Positions 1 through 7,584 of a stretch of 33,871 nucleotides of DNA are shown in pieces. The position numbers and the translations under genes are program-made. Each line of letters opens with the position of its first letter. The first letter of the stretch is position 1. A model generated the notes under the pieces. That model saw only the letters and a program-made list of their open reading frames with translations. It made no database searches and was not told the DNA's origin. This DNA comes from Candidatus Heimdallarchaeota archaeon (GTDB taxonomy: Archaea > Asgardarchaeota > Heimdallarchaeia > Heimdallarchaeales > JAJRWK01): assembly GCA_027061945.1 (NCBI GenBank), contig JAMOVR010000213.1, forward strand, positions 1 through 33,871, written 5' to 3'.

Positions 1-198
1 AAAAATAATTGCAAATAAAAGGATATGCCCATATAAGTGATGGTTTATTCCAAACCATCCTCCAAAATCTATAAAGAAGTTCTTAAAACCTTCACTTTTT
101 TCTTTCATCGGCACAACGATTGCATTAAGTATTCCTAATAAAATTACTGATAAACTTGTAGAAACTACCCATCTATCCATTGTTGCATTTTCACTCAT
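1..198 (-). CDS. small membrane protein, partial (3' part beyond window)
   Basis: Only the first 66 codons are present; the gene runs off the left edge. The protein starts MSENATMDRW, has one hydrophobic segment at about residues 10-27, a charged loop with KEKSEG, then a histidine-containing stretch (GINHHLYGH) and the start of a second hydrophobic segment. An ATG at 213 also exists, but a GGAGG at 207-211 (minus strand) lies 8 bases before the ATG at 198, so 198 is preferred. It follows the membrane protein at 214-678 with no gap and is probably co-transcribed. I do not recognise the family. Confidence 0.6.
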   Translation of the reverse strand, partial: MSENATMDRWVVSTSLSVILLGILNAIVVPMKEKSEGFKNFFIDFGGWFGINHHLYGHILLFAIIF

Positions 199-213
199 TT
201 TATGTTCCTCCAT

Positions 214-678
214 TTATGTTGGGCTCCCTAAACCCATTCTTACACCTGTTGCAATTAAAGCGCCTGCACCTTCAAGAAGTAATACACCTAAAATGAAGAT
301 GATTAATAGTCCAATTGTAAATGTCTTCGCTTTTGGATTGGCTAATAGGTCAACTCTCCAGACTAAAAGCAAGACAATAATCATCATATAAAGTCCCATT
401 ATAGCAAAGTGTTCCTTAGTCTCCATGAAAAATGAATGTGTCCACCACCAGGGTCCATTAATGATAACTTGTTTGTCTGCACTATAGTCTTCCAAATAAT
501 AACTCAAACCAAATATTTCTCCTAAATAAGCACTAATTACTGCAAGCGTTGTTGACCATTTTGCTCTTTCAATATTCTTCTCAGATAGGTTTAGCAATTC
601 TACTAATGCCCATACAAAAAGAAAACCAGATAACACGCCAAAAAACGCGTGTAATAATACTTCAACATACTCCGTCAT
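214..678 (-). CDS. four-helix membrane protein of unknown function
   Basis: A 154-residue integral membrane protein with about four membrane segments (near residues 7-28, 42-60, 90-108 and 120-145). Polar residues that could bind a cofactor or metal sit in or beside the helices: H11, the WTHSFFMETKEH stretch before helix three, and an EGAGA motif in helix four. That pattern resembles heme or metal-binding membrane proteins, but I do not recognise the family and do not assign a function. A GGTGATC at 683-689 (minus strand) lies 4 bases before the start codon. The next gene downstream is another small membrane protein, so the two may form a complex. Confidence 0.7.
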   Translation of the reverse strand: MTEYVEVLLHAFFGVLSGFLFVWALVELLNLSEKNIERAKWSTTLAVISAYLGEIFGLSYYLEDYSADKQVIINGPWWWTHSFFMETKEHFAIMGLYMMIIVLLLVWRVDLLANPKAKTFTIGLLIIFILGVLLLEGAGALIATGVRMGLGSPT

Positions 679-1033
679 ATTAGATCACCATACTAGATAA
701 CTAGTTGATCACTAACTAATCTTTTTGTAAGTTATAAATTTTTTCGTATGAAATTTATAAAAGTATATGTAATATAGAAAAAAGTACCTATGGTCATAGT
801 TTATACTAATTTTATTTTAAAAGGTAGCTATTATTTCACCCAAATAAAAATAAACAAAGAAATAACCCTAAAAAGTATTTTTAAAACATAATATGTTTTT
901 ATAAGCACATTCGCTATATCTGAAACAATAATTTTTTAGGGGTTAAGAGATAATTTTTAATGAAAACATAAAAAAACAAGAAAGAGAAAAACGGAATATT
1001 TAGATAAAAGTATTTTCACGTATTAATTGTAGA
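679..1033. other. divergent intergenic region, AT-rich
   Basis: This 355-base gap separates the minus-strand membrane operon from the plus-strand DUF134 gene, so it should hold two promoters. Close to the minus-strand gene is an imperfectly palindromic patch (about 691-718) of repeated ACTAG, TGATCA and CTAACTA words, a possible operator. TATA-like words such as TTTATAAAAG (about 755-764) are present. No RNA gene or open frame is evident. Confidence 0.4.
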
Positions 1034-1483
1034 ATGTCCGATCCTGAAGATAAAAGTTTTTTCCCTCCAATGAGGAGGGGCAGAGGCAGAAGAAAAGGCT
1101 GGCGTCGTTGGGAAGAAACTCAGCCAGAAATAGGAAAAGAAGGATTTCCTAGAAGAAAAAGAATAGGTCGACCTAGAAGTAATCCATTGATTCATTTTCC
1201 ATGGGAAAATGTTTCTGGACATGTGACGCTTTTTCTTAATCCTCAAGAAGTAGAGGTTCTTCGATTTTTAGATGACGAAGAACTTACTCAGCAGCAAACA
1301 GCTGAAAAAATGGGTGTATCAAGAGCTACTGTGTGGAGACTTGCTCAATCGGCTCGTAAAAAGATAATTCAAGCATTATTATCTGGAGACGTTATTCATG
1401 TAGTGCTTACCCCCTACGAAAGTCAAAAAACAAATGAAGAAAAAAAAGACGAAAAAAGAGACAAAAAAGAATTAGATTATTAA
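1034..1483 (+). CDS. DUF134 (UPF0251) family HTH DNA-binding protein
   Basis: A 149-residue protein with a basic N-terminal third (RRGRGRRKGWRR) and a central helix-turn-helix. From about residue 66 it reads LNPQEVEVLRFLDDEELTQQ, then the recognition part AEKMGVSRATVWRLAQSARKK, which matches the DUF134/UPF0251 pattern of sigma-like HTH proteins in archaea and bacteria. Family members usually begin with cysteine-containing text that may bind a metal; here that part is replaced by the arginine-rich extension. The C-terminal 20 residues are a lysine/glutamate tail. It stands alone and diverges from the membrane operon at 214-678, which it might control; that link is inference. Confidence 0.85.
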   Translation: MSDPEDKSFFPPMRRGRGRRKGWRRWEETQPEIGKEGFPRRKRIGRPRSNPLIHFPWENVSGHVTLFLNPQEVEVLRFLDDEELTQQQTAEKMGVSRATVWRLAQSARKKIIQALLSGDVIHVVLTPYESQKTNEEKKDEKRDKKELDY

Positions 1484-1517
1484 CTTACTTTAAGCTTAAT
1501 TTTAATATTTACATTAT

Positions 1518-2321
1518 TTATTCTATAGAATAATCTGGTTTTAGTGCACCATTAGGATCGAACACTATTTTAATGATATAATAAGAAACAATTATATCTG
1601 CGATAAATCCAGATGATATAATCATTAGAAAAATGATTATTTGGTAAATGGCTGCGATGATTGGATTCATTCCCCCAATAATCATTCCAGACATTAACCC
1701 AGGAATTGAAACGATGCCAAGAATCGCCATTCTATTGGTAGAAGGTAACAAACTAGCTCGAATTGCGTCTCTTATTATTGAATTCATTGCTTTTCTTGGT
1801 GTTGCCCCTAAAGCAATTGCTGCCTCCACCATGCCTTTTTTATGTTCTAAGTCTGAATAAATTCTTTCCATTGCAATTAGAGAAAGTGCCATAGAGTTCG
1901 AGATCACCATTCCCCCTAATGGGATGACATACTCTCCTTTTACAGGAATAATACCAAGAACAATGACTATTGTCATTATTGTATAGCTAGCTACTGCAAT
2001 TCCTGCTAATTCTATTTCAAACACTTTAGGGTATTTATGGGTTCTTCTAGTAGAAGCCGCAGCAAATACGATCATTAATGATAAAATTATGTATAAAAGT
2101 AATAAACTTTGAAGACTAAAAATAATTACTAAAATAAATCCTAATAGAACTATTTGAACAAGTCCTCTTATAAATCCATATATAAAACTTCCCTCAAGAT
2201 CGGTATGTTGCCATCTTGAAAGGCCAAGCATTATTGCTAATAAGATAAGGGAAAGGATAATTCTTCTTCCAGCATCAATTAATAATGCAGAATCAATAAA
2301 ATTATTTAACCAATCAATCAT
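1518..2321 (-). CDS. ABC transporter permease, FetB/YbbM (UPF0014) family
   Basis: A 267-residue polytopic membrane protein, the permease of a two-component ABC transporter. The hallmark region is the C-terminal half: VISNSMALSLIAMERI, then the coupling-helix stretch with LGATPRKA, and SIPGLMSGMIIGGMNP, all typical of UPF0014/FetB. E. coli FetAB is linked to iron export; substrate here is unknown. The frame is open to 2432, but an ATG at 2321 is preceded by GGAGG 8 bases upstream and overlaps the ATPase stop codon by 8 bases, the usual layout of a coupled operon. The ATPase gene is immediately upstream on the same strand. Confidence 0.88.
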   Translation of the reverse strand: MIDWLNNFIDSALLIDAGRRIILSLILLAIMLGLSRWQHTDLEGSFIYGFIRGLVQIVLLGFILVIIFSLQSLLLLYIILSLMIVFAAASTRRTHKYPKVFEIELAGIAVASYTIMTIVIVLGIIPVKGEYVIPLGGMVISNSMALSLIAMERIYSDLEHKKGMVEAAIALGATPRKAMNSIIRDAIRASLLPSTNRMAILGIVSIPGLMSGMIIGGMNPIIAAIYQIIIFLMIISSGFIADIIVSYYIIKIVFDPNGALKPDYSIE

Positions 2322-3060
2322 TCTGATTTCCTCCATTAGAACTTTGTTTTTTGAAGTATAGTCTAATTTCTTCATCACTTCGCGAATGTAAAAATTCATC
2401 AATACTGATATGGTCAAGAATTCGTCCTGCATTCAAAACAAGTACTTCATCACTTATTCTCTTTGTTTGTTCAAGATTATGTGTTACAACAATTATCTTT
2501 AGGTCTTGTTTTTTAAGTTTTAAAATTAAATTTTCAATGATTTCAGTTGATAAAAGATCTAACGCACTTGTAGGCTCGTCTAATAATAACACTTCAGGCT
2601 TGTTTGCGAGGCTTCTTGCAATGTTTATCCGTTGCTTTTCTCCTTCTGATAAATTAATTACCTCTCGATCCAAAAACACGGGATCAAGATTTACAAGATC
2701 TAATAGAGCGTAAAGTTCTTCTTCATTGTATTTTATTCCCCAAAGTTTAGGGCCGTACAATAAGTTATCTCTTACTGTTTTTGGAAAAAGATATGGTCTT
2801 TGTTGCACATAACTAACTGTTTTACGGTATTTCTGAGGATTGTAATCCTTTAATGCAATTCCCTTATATGTTATTTCTCCTGAATATGGGGTTAATAAAA
2901 AGCTAAGTACTTTTAATAAAGTAGATTTTCCAGATCCTGAAGGGCCAATGACTCCAGTAATGTTATTTTTTTTCAAGTTAATACTTATATTATCAAGTAT
3001 TATTCGATTTTTTATTTTTACTTTAATATTTTTAAGGATAAAAAGAGACTTTTCTTCCAT
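2314..3060 (-). CDS. ABC transporter ATP-binding protein, FetA/YbbL type
   Basis: A 248-residue ABC ATPase with all motifs intact: Walker A GPSGSGKST at about 39-47, Q-loop near 86-87, signature LSEGEKQR at 137-144, Walker B VLLLDEP at 157-163, and H-loop histidine 194. It should power the permease encoded directly downstream, whose start overlaps this stop codon. Placement beside a UPF0014 permease makes it the FetA/YbbL partner rather than a phosphate or amino-acid importer ATPase, although its sequence alone would also fit those. No substrate-binding protein gene is adjacent, consistent with an exporter. Confidence 0.9.
   Translation of the reverse strand: MEEKSLFILKNIKVKIKNRIILDNISINLKKNNITGVIGPSGSGKSTLLKVLSFLLTPYSGEITYKGIALKDYNPQKYRKTVSYVQQRPYLFPKTVRDNLLYGPKLWGIKYNEEELYALLDLVNLDPVFLDREVINLSEGEKQRINIARSLANKPEVLLLDEPTSALDLLSTEIIENLILKLKKQDLKIIVVTHNLEQTKRISDEVLVLNAGRILDHISIDEFLHSRSDEEIRLYFKKQSSNGGNQND
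2330..2334 (-). promoter_or_regulatory. Shine-Dalgarno that sets the FetB-like start
   Basis: GGAGG on the minus strand, 8 bases before the ATG at 2321. It favours the short form over the longer frame reaching back to 2432, which would overlap the ATPase by about 120 bases. Confidence 0.75.
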
Positions 3061-3192
3061 GACATCAAGAAATTTTTGATTACGAGATTAAAGATTTTTT
3101 ATTAAAAAGGAAATTGGGGGTTATTATTTATTAGGAATAACGCTTTATTCTTTATTCTTTTTTGCTTTTACTTTTGTTTTTAGCTGTATTTG

Positions 3193-4860
3193 TCATTTTT
3201 CAGAAGGGGCTACAGAATTGAAGACTTCAATTTCCTTATTTTTTGTTGTTTCGTTTTTGTTTATATCTGTGTTTTTTTCATTTTTAACAAGAGACTTAGA
3301 AATTACTGTTGACGAGTTGTTATTCTTTGAATGGAGTTTCATTTTATTCATTAAGTCTGTTATATCTAAGCCAAAATGTTTAGCGATGCCGAGAATTTCA
3401 AGCATATTTTTAGGTATTAAGCCTAATGGGGAACCATTACCATTACTATTTCCATTAGCAAGATTGAACCAAGATATTTCTCCAACTTTAATGCTTTTTG
3501 CTATTTCTGGTAATTGTTTAATCAATTCGTGTAACAGCATTGCTTCGTTGATTTGTTGTTGTGCTCTTACTTTTTCTCTTAAACCTTCGGCTTCTGCTAA
3601 CAATAATGCTTTACGGCCTTCAGCTTCAGCTAATAGTCTTTTCCTTGTTGCTTCTGCTAATTTGAGTTCTTTCATTGCTTCTGCTTCCGCTAATTGTAAT
3701 TTACTTTGTGCTTCTGCTTCTGCAATTCTCCTTATTCTTTCAGCTTCTGCTTCTGCTTCTAGTTTTTTTGCTTCTGCTATAGCTGCGGCCTGAAGTTTTT
3801 TCTTTTCGGCTTCCACTTCTACTTGTGTCTTAATAATTTCTATTTTCTTTGCTTCTGCTGTTTTTGTTCTTCTAAGTAAATCTGTTTGAACTTGAATTTC
3901 TGTTCTTTGTTTTTCATATTTTGCTTGTGTAACTTCTCTTTCTTTTTCTAATCGTGCAAATTCAATTTCTTTTTGTTTTTCGATTTCACCAACTTGCTTT
4001 TGTTTTTCCTGTTCTAACTTATCAACTTCTAATTCTTTGTTTTTCTGCGCTAATGCAACTGCTTTTTGCATTTCTACTACTTTCCGGTCTCTTTCGAGCT
4101 CTTTTGCTTTTGCTTTTTCATCGAGCTGCGCTTTGTAAATTCTTAGCTCTTGTTCTTTGTCTGCCTTTTTCTTTTCAACTTCGTACATTAATTCTATTCT
4201 TTTTTGTTCAATTTCCATCTCAGAATATATAGTAATTTCTTGAGCCTTCTTTTTAGCTTCTTGTTCGAACTTTGCTTGAAGATTTTGAAAAAGCTCAGAA
4301 TTTGTTAGTTCAACTTGCACTACTTCTACTGTTTCAATACTAATACCCCAGTCATTAACTACGGAGATTAATTCTTTCATGATAGCTTCCACGATTAATT
4401 GTCTTTCTCTTAAAACCTCGTCCATAGAAAGCTGAGCTACGGTTGTTCTAATGATTGATTCCACTATTTGTTCAAGAGTCTGATTCAATCTTTTCATTGC
4501 ATCTACGCCATATTGCGAGCCAATAGCACGATATGCGGCTTCAGGGTCAGTAATACGCCAGACCAATAAACCCTTTACAATTACAGGTTGGTTTTCTCGA
4601 GTAATTACCTTGTCTTGAGCATGGATCTCTACTTGTTGAATTGCAGTACTCAATACAACATATCTATCAAATACAGGAATTAAGAAAAATGAACCACCAT
4701 AACTCTTATTTTTTAGTTTACCTGCACGGAAATGAAGAACAAAGTTACTGGTATCAAATACTTTATATCTTGATTTTATAATTAGTCCCATTAATATTAC
4801 CAATAATGCGAAAGTGATGCCTAATACAGCCCATAATGAATAATTTTCCAATAATATCAA
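3193..4860 (-). CDS. flotillin-like SPFH/band 7 membrane scaffold protein
   Basis: About 555 residues: an N-terminal membrane anchor (about 8-28), an SPFH/band 7 domain (about 30-205, including TTAIQQVEIHAQDKVITREN and QLSMDEVLRERQLI), then a coiled coil of some 250 residues. The coil's second half is built of AEA-rich heptads (repeated LAEAEA). The tail has a short globular part (HELIKQLPEIAKSIKVGEIS) and a low-complexity asparagine/lysine end. Flotillins form membrane-bound oligomers that organise lipid domains. The open frame extends to 4893, but a TTG at 4860 follows GAGGT by 7 bases and is the better start. The NfeD-like gene upstream on the same strand is the usual partner. Alternating GCTTCTGC words in the DNA are simply Ala-Glu codon repeats. 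Confidence 0.85.
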   Translation of the reverse strand: MILLENYSLWAVLGITFALLVILMGLIIKSRYKVFDTSNFVLHFRAGKLKNKSYGGSFFLIPVFDRYVVLSTAIQQVEIHAQDKVITRENQPVIVKGLLVWRITDPEAAYRAIGSQYGVDAMKRLNQTLEQIVESIIRTTVAQLSMDEVLRERQLIVEAIMKELISVVNDWGISIETVEVVQVELTNSELFQNLQAKFEQEAKKKAQEITIYSEMEIEQKRIELMYEVEKKKADKEQELRIYKAQLDEKAKAKELERDRKVVEMQKAVALAQKNKELEVDKLEQEKQKQVGEIEKQKEIEFARLEKEREVTQAKYEKQRTEIQVQTDLLRRTKTAEAKKIEIIKTQVEVEAEKKKLQAAAIAEAKKLEAEAEAERIRRIAEAEAQSKLQLAEAEAMKELKLAEATRKRLLAEAEGRKALLLAEAEGLREKVRAQQQINEAMLLHELIKQLPEIAKSIKVGEISWFNLANGNSNGNGSPLGLIPKNMLEILGIAKHFGLDITDLMNKMKLHSKNNNSSTVISKSLVKNEKNTDINKNETTKNKEIEVFNSVAPSEK

Positions 4861-4867
4861 ATAGTAT

Positions 4868-4872
4868 ACCTC
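4868..4872 (-). promoter_or_regulatory. Shine-Dalgarno supporting a TTG start
   Basis: GAGGT on the minus strand, 7 bases before the TTG at 4860. The upstream ATG codons at 4893 and 4884 have no comparable site, so the flotillin-like protein probably starts with TTG. Confidence 0.6.
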
Positions 4873-4908
4873 AATATATATCATATAACACATAAAAATA
4901 AAGTAAAT

Positions 4909-4932
4909 CTATATATGGAATATAGAATATAT
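4909..4932. promoter_or_regulatory. AT-rich promoter/operator-like element with GGAATATAGA
   Basis: CTATATATGGAATATAGA lies upstream of the flotillin-like gene, in the gap after the NfeD-like gene. The same core (TATATA, 1-3 bases, GGAATATAGA) recurs at about 5901-5919 before the AbrB-PhoU gene. It may be a TATA promoter, a shared operator, or both. Confidence 0.4.
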
Positions 4933-4970
4933 ATCATCATACTTTAAAAAATAAAAGCAAAGAAATAAAC

Positions 4971-5840
4971 CTAAAACTTAATTTTTTTTAGCTTACGTTT
5001 CTTATCTTTTTTAATTACTTCAGTATTTATATCTATAGATGCGGGACTAGAAGAAGTTATATTCTTAGTTATTTTAATTATTGATCCATTGCCATCCCAA
5101 ACAAGCGCATTGTCACCTTTATTAAAGTAATCATGAGGAAAAGCACCAATAGCAATAGCTTTCCTAGACGTACCGTCAGATTGCTTTACACTAACCAAAC
5201 CACTTTTTGTAGGGGTTACTTCAAAAAGTACAGTGGCAACGTTACCCCTTTTAATACCACTGACCGGATGCATATATCCCCTAGTGAGTTTTTGCATAGT
5301 TACGCTCATACCATACCCACTAACAAAACCAATTATTAACGAGAAAAGTACAGTCCCATCGGTAGGTGGATCTTTAAACCAAAGATATGTTCCACTTATT
5401 CCATATAGCATAAACCCTACACTTATAGAAAGCAATACTATCCTCCCGCCTTCAACTATTACGGTGTCAGGCGTGTTTATTGGTTCAATATAACCAGGGA
5501 AATCTTGTACATCGTGTGCAACTGAATATTCATGTTCAAAATCAGGTAATGTGTGTGAAACGTGAATGTCATGCTCATTAAAAATATAAACATCTTGATC
5601 AGCAACGTCATTCAAGTTAATACTGTTATTAGAGAAACCATTATTATGATTTATTAAACCATGATCATGATCTGATCCAATCACATCATGAGAATTAATA
5701 CTCTCTACTTCTGAAGTATTTGCTTCTATATTTGATGATAATGCTGAGTAAAAATAGAAGAATAATAAAATCCCTCCAAAAAAAAGCGCAAAAATTGCTG
5801 TACCTATCCAGATCTCGGCAGATATAAAATCCACTAACAT
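4971..5840 (-). CDS. NfeD-like membrane protein, partner of the flotillin-like protein
   Basis: About 289 residues: an N-terminal membrane helix (about 8-30), a long hydrophilic segment of about 90 residues rich in Asp, His and Asn (for example SDHDHGLINHNN), two membrane helices (about 130-185), then a beta-rich OB-like C-terminal domain (about 200-255) and a lysine-rich tail. NfeD proteins pair with flotillin/stomatin genes and carry a C-terminal OB fold, so order and neighbour support the call although similarity is loose. The His/Asp-rich segment is unusual and might bind metal. A GAGGTG about 9 bases before ATG 5840 favours this start over one at 5858. Probably transcribed before the flotillin-like gene. 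Confidence 0.65.
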   Translation of the reverse strand: MLVDFISAEIWIGTAIFALFFGGILLFFYFYSALSSNIEANTSEVESINSHDVIGSDHDHGLINHNNGFSNNSINLNDVADQDVYIFNEHDIHVSHTLPDFEHEYSVAHDVQDFPGYIEPINTPDTVIVEGGRIVLLSISVGFMLYGISGTYLWFKDPPTDGTVLFSLIIGFVSGYGMSVTMQKLTRGYMHPVSGIKRGNVATVLFEVTPTKSGLVSVKQSDGTSRKAIAIGAFPHDYFNKGDNALVWDGNGSIIKITKNITSSSPASIDINTEVIKKDKKRKLKKIKF

Positions 5841-5895
5841 AATTATATAACACCTCAACTTAGATTATATATAATAAATTATTAAGTGAATACTA

Positions 5896-5919
5896 TATAT
5901 TATATATAGGGAATATAGA
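5896..5919. promoter_or_regulatory. promoter/operator-like element before the AbrB-PhoU gene
   Basis: TATATATTATATATAGGGAATATAGA-type sequence (core GGAATATAGA at 5910-5919) in the short divergent gap between the NfeD-like gene and the AbrB-PhoU regulator. It is the second copy of the element at 4909-4932. TATA-box function is likely; regulation by the neighbouring AbrB protein is only a guess. Confidence 0.4.
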
Positions 5920-5935
5920 TCATAATGGGATAAAA

Positions 5936-7018
5936 ATGAGTATATCAACAGATACGAATGATAATGAAATTATTCGAAAAGTACAAATTGTTGGTAAAGG
6001 AACAATTGTTATTTCACTTCCCAAAAAATGGGCTGAAAGATTTAATGTCGGAAAAGGAAAAGGAAAACATGATCGAGTAAAATTAGAAATATTAGATAGT
6101 GGAGATATAATTATTAAACCTCCCAAAGCCGATGAAAAAATTGGGATAACTCCTTCAAAAGCGATAATAGCTTGTGAACAAGTTAAATCTAATCAACATC
6201 TTGCGCAGTTAATTGTAGCGGCTTATTTAAATGGTTATGAACAGATAAGAATCATTTCTAAAAAGTCAATAAAAATAGAGACAAGAAATTTCGTTGAAAG
6301 GCTTACTTCTGCAGTACTTAATGGTTACGAAGTTCTAGAAGAGACTGAAAAAACCATCACAATACAAGGGATAATGCATTTACAAGCATTTAATTTTCCA
6401 AATTTCTTTAAGAGTTATCAAACAAGGATAGAAGTTATGATCAAAGACTTAATTACGTTTATAAGTTCTGAAAAAAAAGAAAACAGAGAAGAAATATTTC
6501 AGAGGATAAAACATTATAATGTTGTTCTAAATAGAAATTATTTTCTTTTATTAAGAGCATTATATGGGGGAATAAATGATTTATCAGTAGCAAGAACAAT
6601 TGGGATTGAAGCATGGGAGATACTCGATTATTATTCAGTGATTTTTGTAGCTAAAAGAATTGGAGAAATAATCTATGATATTGCGACAGCATTAAAAAAT
6701 GAATTTTTTGATGAAAGTAAGAATACCGTTAAAATCAATCTTATTGAGAATTTAGAAGTAGGAAAAGAAAGGTTTGTTCAACTAATGAAAGCATTTCAAA
6801 ATAAAAATCACTCGTTGGCTTCTAAAATATATTCTGAATATTCTTCATACAAAATTGAAAGCATGAATAAATGGAAAAGATTAATTCAAATTTCAGACTT
6901 GAAACCTGAGGAAATAGAAGCTTTACAATTAGTTAGAAAACTTAGAGGTTATATTTATCAAATTGCGTTATTTGCAATTAATAGAAGTAGAAAAAAATTA
7001 GATAGTAGGCAACAATAA
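5936..7018 (+). CDS. SpoVT/AbrB-PhoU domain phosphate-uptake-type regulator
   Basis: A 360-residue protein with an N-terminal SpoVT/AbrB swapped-hairpin DNA-binding domain (about 11-61: IIRKVQIVGKGTIVISLPKKW then DSGDIIIKP) and a helical PhoU-like region (about 150-350), with a small alpha/beta linker between. This architecture is common in archaea, where such proteins are annotated as phosphate uptake regulators. No pst transporter genes lie nearby, so the regulated target is unclear. The gene diverges from the NfeD/flotillin pair across a 95-base gap containing a repeated GGAATATAGA element. Confidence 0.88.
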   Translation: MSISTDTNDNEIIRKVQIVGKGTIVISLPKKWAERFNVGKGKGKHDRVKLEILDSGDIIIKPPKADEKIGITPSKAIIACEQVKSNQHLAQLIVAAYLNGYEQIRIISKKSIKIETRNFVERLTSAVLNGYEVLEETEKTITIQGIMHLQAFNFPNFFKSYQTRIEVMIKDLITFISSEKKENREEIFQRIKHYNVVLNRNYFLLLRALYGGINDLSVARTIGIEAWEILDYYSVIFVAKRIGEIIYDIATALKNEFFDESKNTVKINLIENLEVGKERFVQLMKAFQNKNHSLASKIYSEYSSYKIESMNKWKRLIQISDLKPEEIEALQLVRKLRGYIYQIALFAINRSRKKLDSRQQ

Positions 7019-7114
7019 AAGAATAAATCTTAGAATTAATATCTCAAACAAAATAATTGTTGACAATATAACTATTTAGTAAAGCCTAATTAGGAGTAGA
7101 AAATAGGTACAAAT

Positions 7115-7176
7115 GCCCCTGTGATCCTACTGGTACCAGCCTGAAAGATGATGACTGAGGTTTCAAGGTGAGGGGC
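7115..7176 (+). ncRNA. possible degenerate box C/D-like sRNA
   Basis: A 6-bp terminal stem (GCCCCT 7115-7120 with AGGGGC 7171-7176) encloses a C-like box GTGATCC (7121-7127), D' box CTGA (7141-7144), perfect C' box ATGATGA (7148-7154) and a D-like GTGA (7168-7171). The two spacers are both 13 bases, the symmetry expected of archaeal C/D RNAs. The terminal boxes deviate from consensus, and the first spacer contains the self-complementary CTGGTACCAG, which could fold back instead of guiding. Its inner portion resembles the clear C/D RNA at 7367-7423. Confidence 0.5.
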
Positions 7177-7366
7177 GCTAAATTTAATTCTCCTTGGAAC
7201 TTGAAAAATATAAATAAATACATCGTTATGGACTGCTTGTCAAAAACACCTCACTTATAAACTACCCAAAATCATTCTTTACATGAATGTGATTTCAGGG
7301 CAAGTATTCTTTAAGAAGCAGGAAGCAACTTATGAAAGCAAGGGATAGTTTACTATCCTTAAAACA
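7177..7366 (+). other. noncoding stretch with two hairpins
   Basis: No open frame. Two inverted repeats stand out: AAATCATTC (7269-7277) with GAATGTGATTT (7285-7295), a stem with a 2-base bulge; and AGGGATAG (7341-7348) with CTATCCTT (7353-7360), an 8-bp stem with a TTTA loop just before the box C/D sRNA. I searched by eye for RNase P and SRP RNA signatures and did not find them. The hairpins may belong to a longer RNA or mark processing sites. Confidence 0.4.
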
Positions 7367-7423
7367 ACCCAATGATGAACATGCACCAGTCTGAATAAAT
7401 GATGACGTTCACGGTCTGAGGGT
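7367..7423 (+). ncRNA. box C/D guide sRNA
   Basis: All four boxes are perfect: C ATGATGA (7372-7378), D' CTGA (7391-7394), C' ATGATGA (7399-7405), D CTGA (7416-7419). The D' guide is 12 bases (ACATGCACCAGT) and the D guide 10 bases (CGTTCACGGT), with a 4-base D'-C' spacer. ACCC (7367-7370) and GGGT (7420-7423) close a terminal stem. This is the textbook layout of an archaeal 2'-O-methylation guide bound by L7Ae, Nop5 and fibrillarin. From memory of archaeal 16S rRNA, the D' guide can pair with UGGUGCAUG and the D guide partly with ACCGUGA about 30 bases downstream; the targets are inference. Confidence 0.85.
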
Positions 7424-7584
7424 GAAACGCTACGGAATCATATGTGAGAAGTAATTAGTAAATCTTAGGTCAATAATTTGAGAAGAGTTATTTTCATTTT
7501 ATTATTTATTGAGAAAACAAAAGTTAATTAGAACTGACGCACTTTAAAACAAAATAGGAAGAAGGATTCGAAAGGTAGGCTCTA

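Noticed and set aside
1016-1246. Minus-strand frame opposite the DUF134 gene
   Set aside because: Antisense to the well-supported HTH gene, with no ribosome binding site or domain.
3218-3793. Long plus-strand frame opposite the flotillin-like gene
   Set aside because: It is the antisense shadow of the Ala/Glu-rich coiled coil, giving low-complexity Ser/Ala protein with no start signal.
3560-3860. Dense GCTTCTGC-type direct repeats
   Set aside because: They are codon repeats of the AEA heptads in the coiled coil, not a DNA repeat array or CRISPR.
7019-7584. RNase P RNA or SRP RNA
   Set aside because: The gap is long and structured, but I could not find the conserved RNase P core (GAGGAAAGUC-like) or the SRP helix 8 pattern with a GGAA loop.
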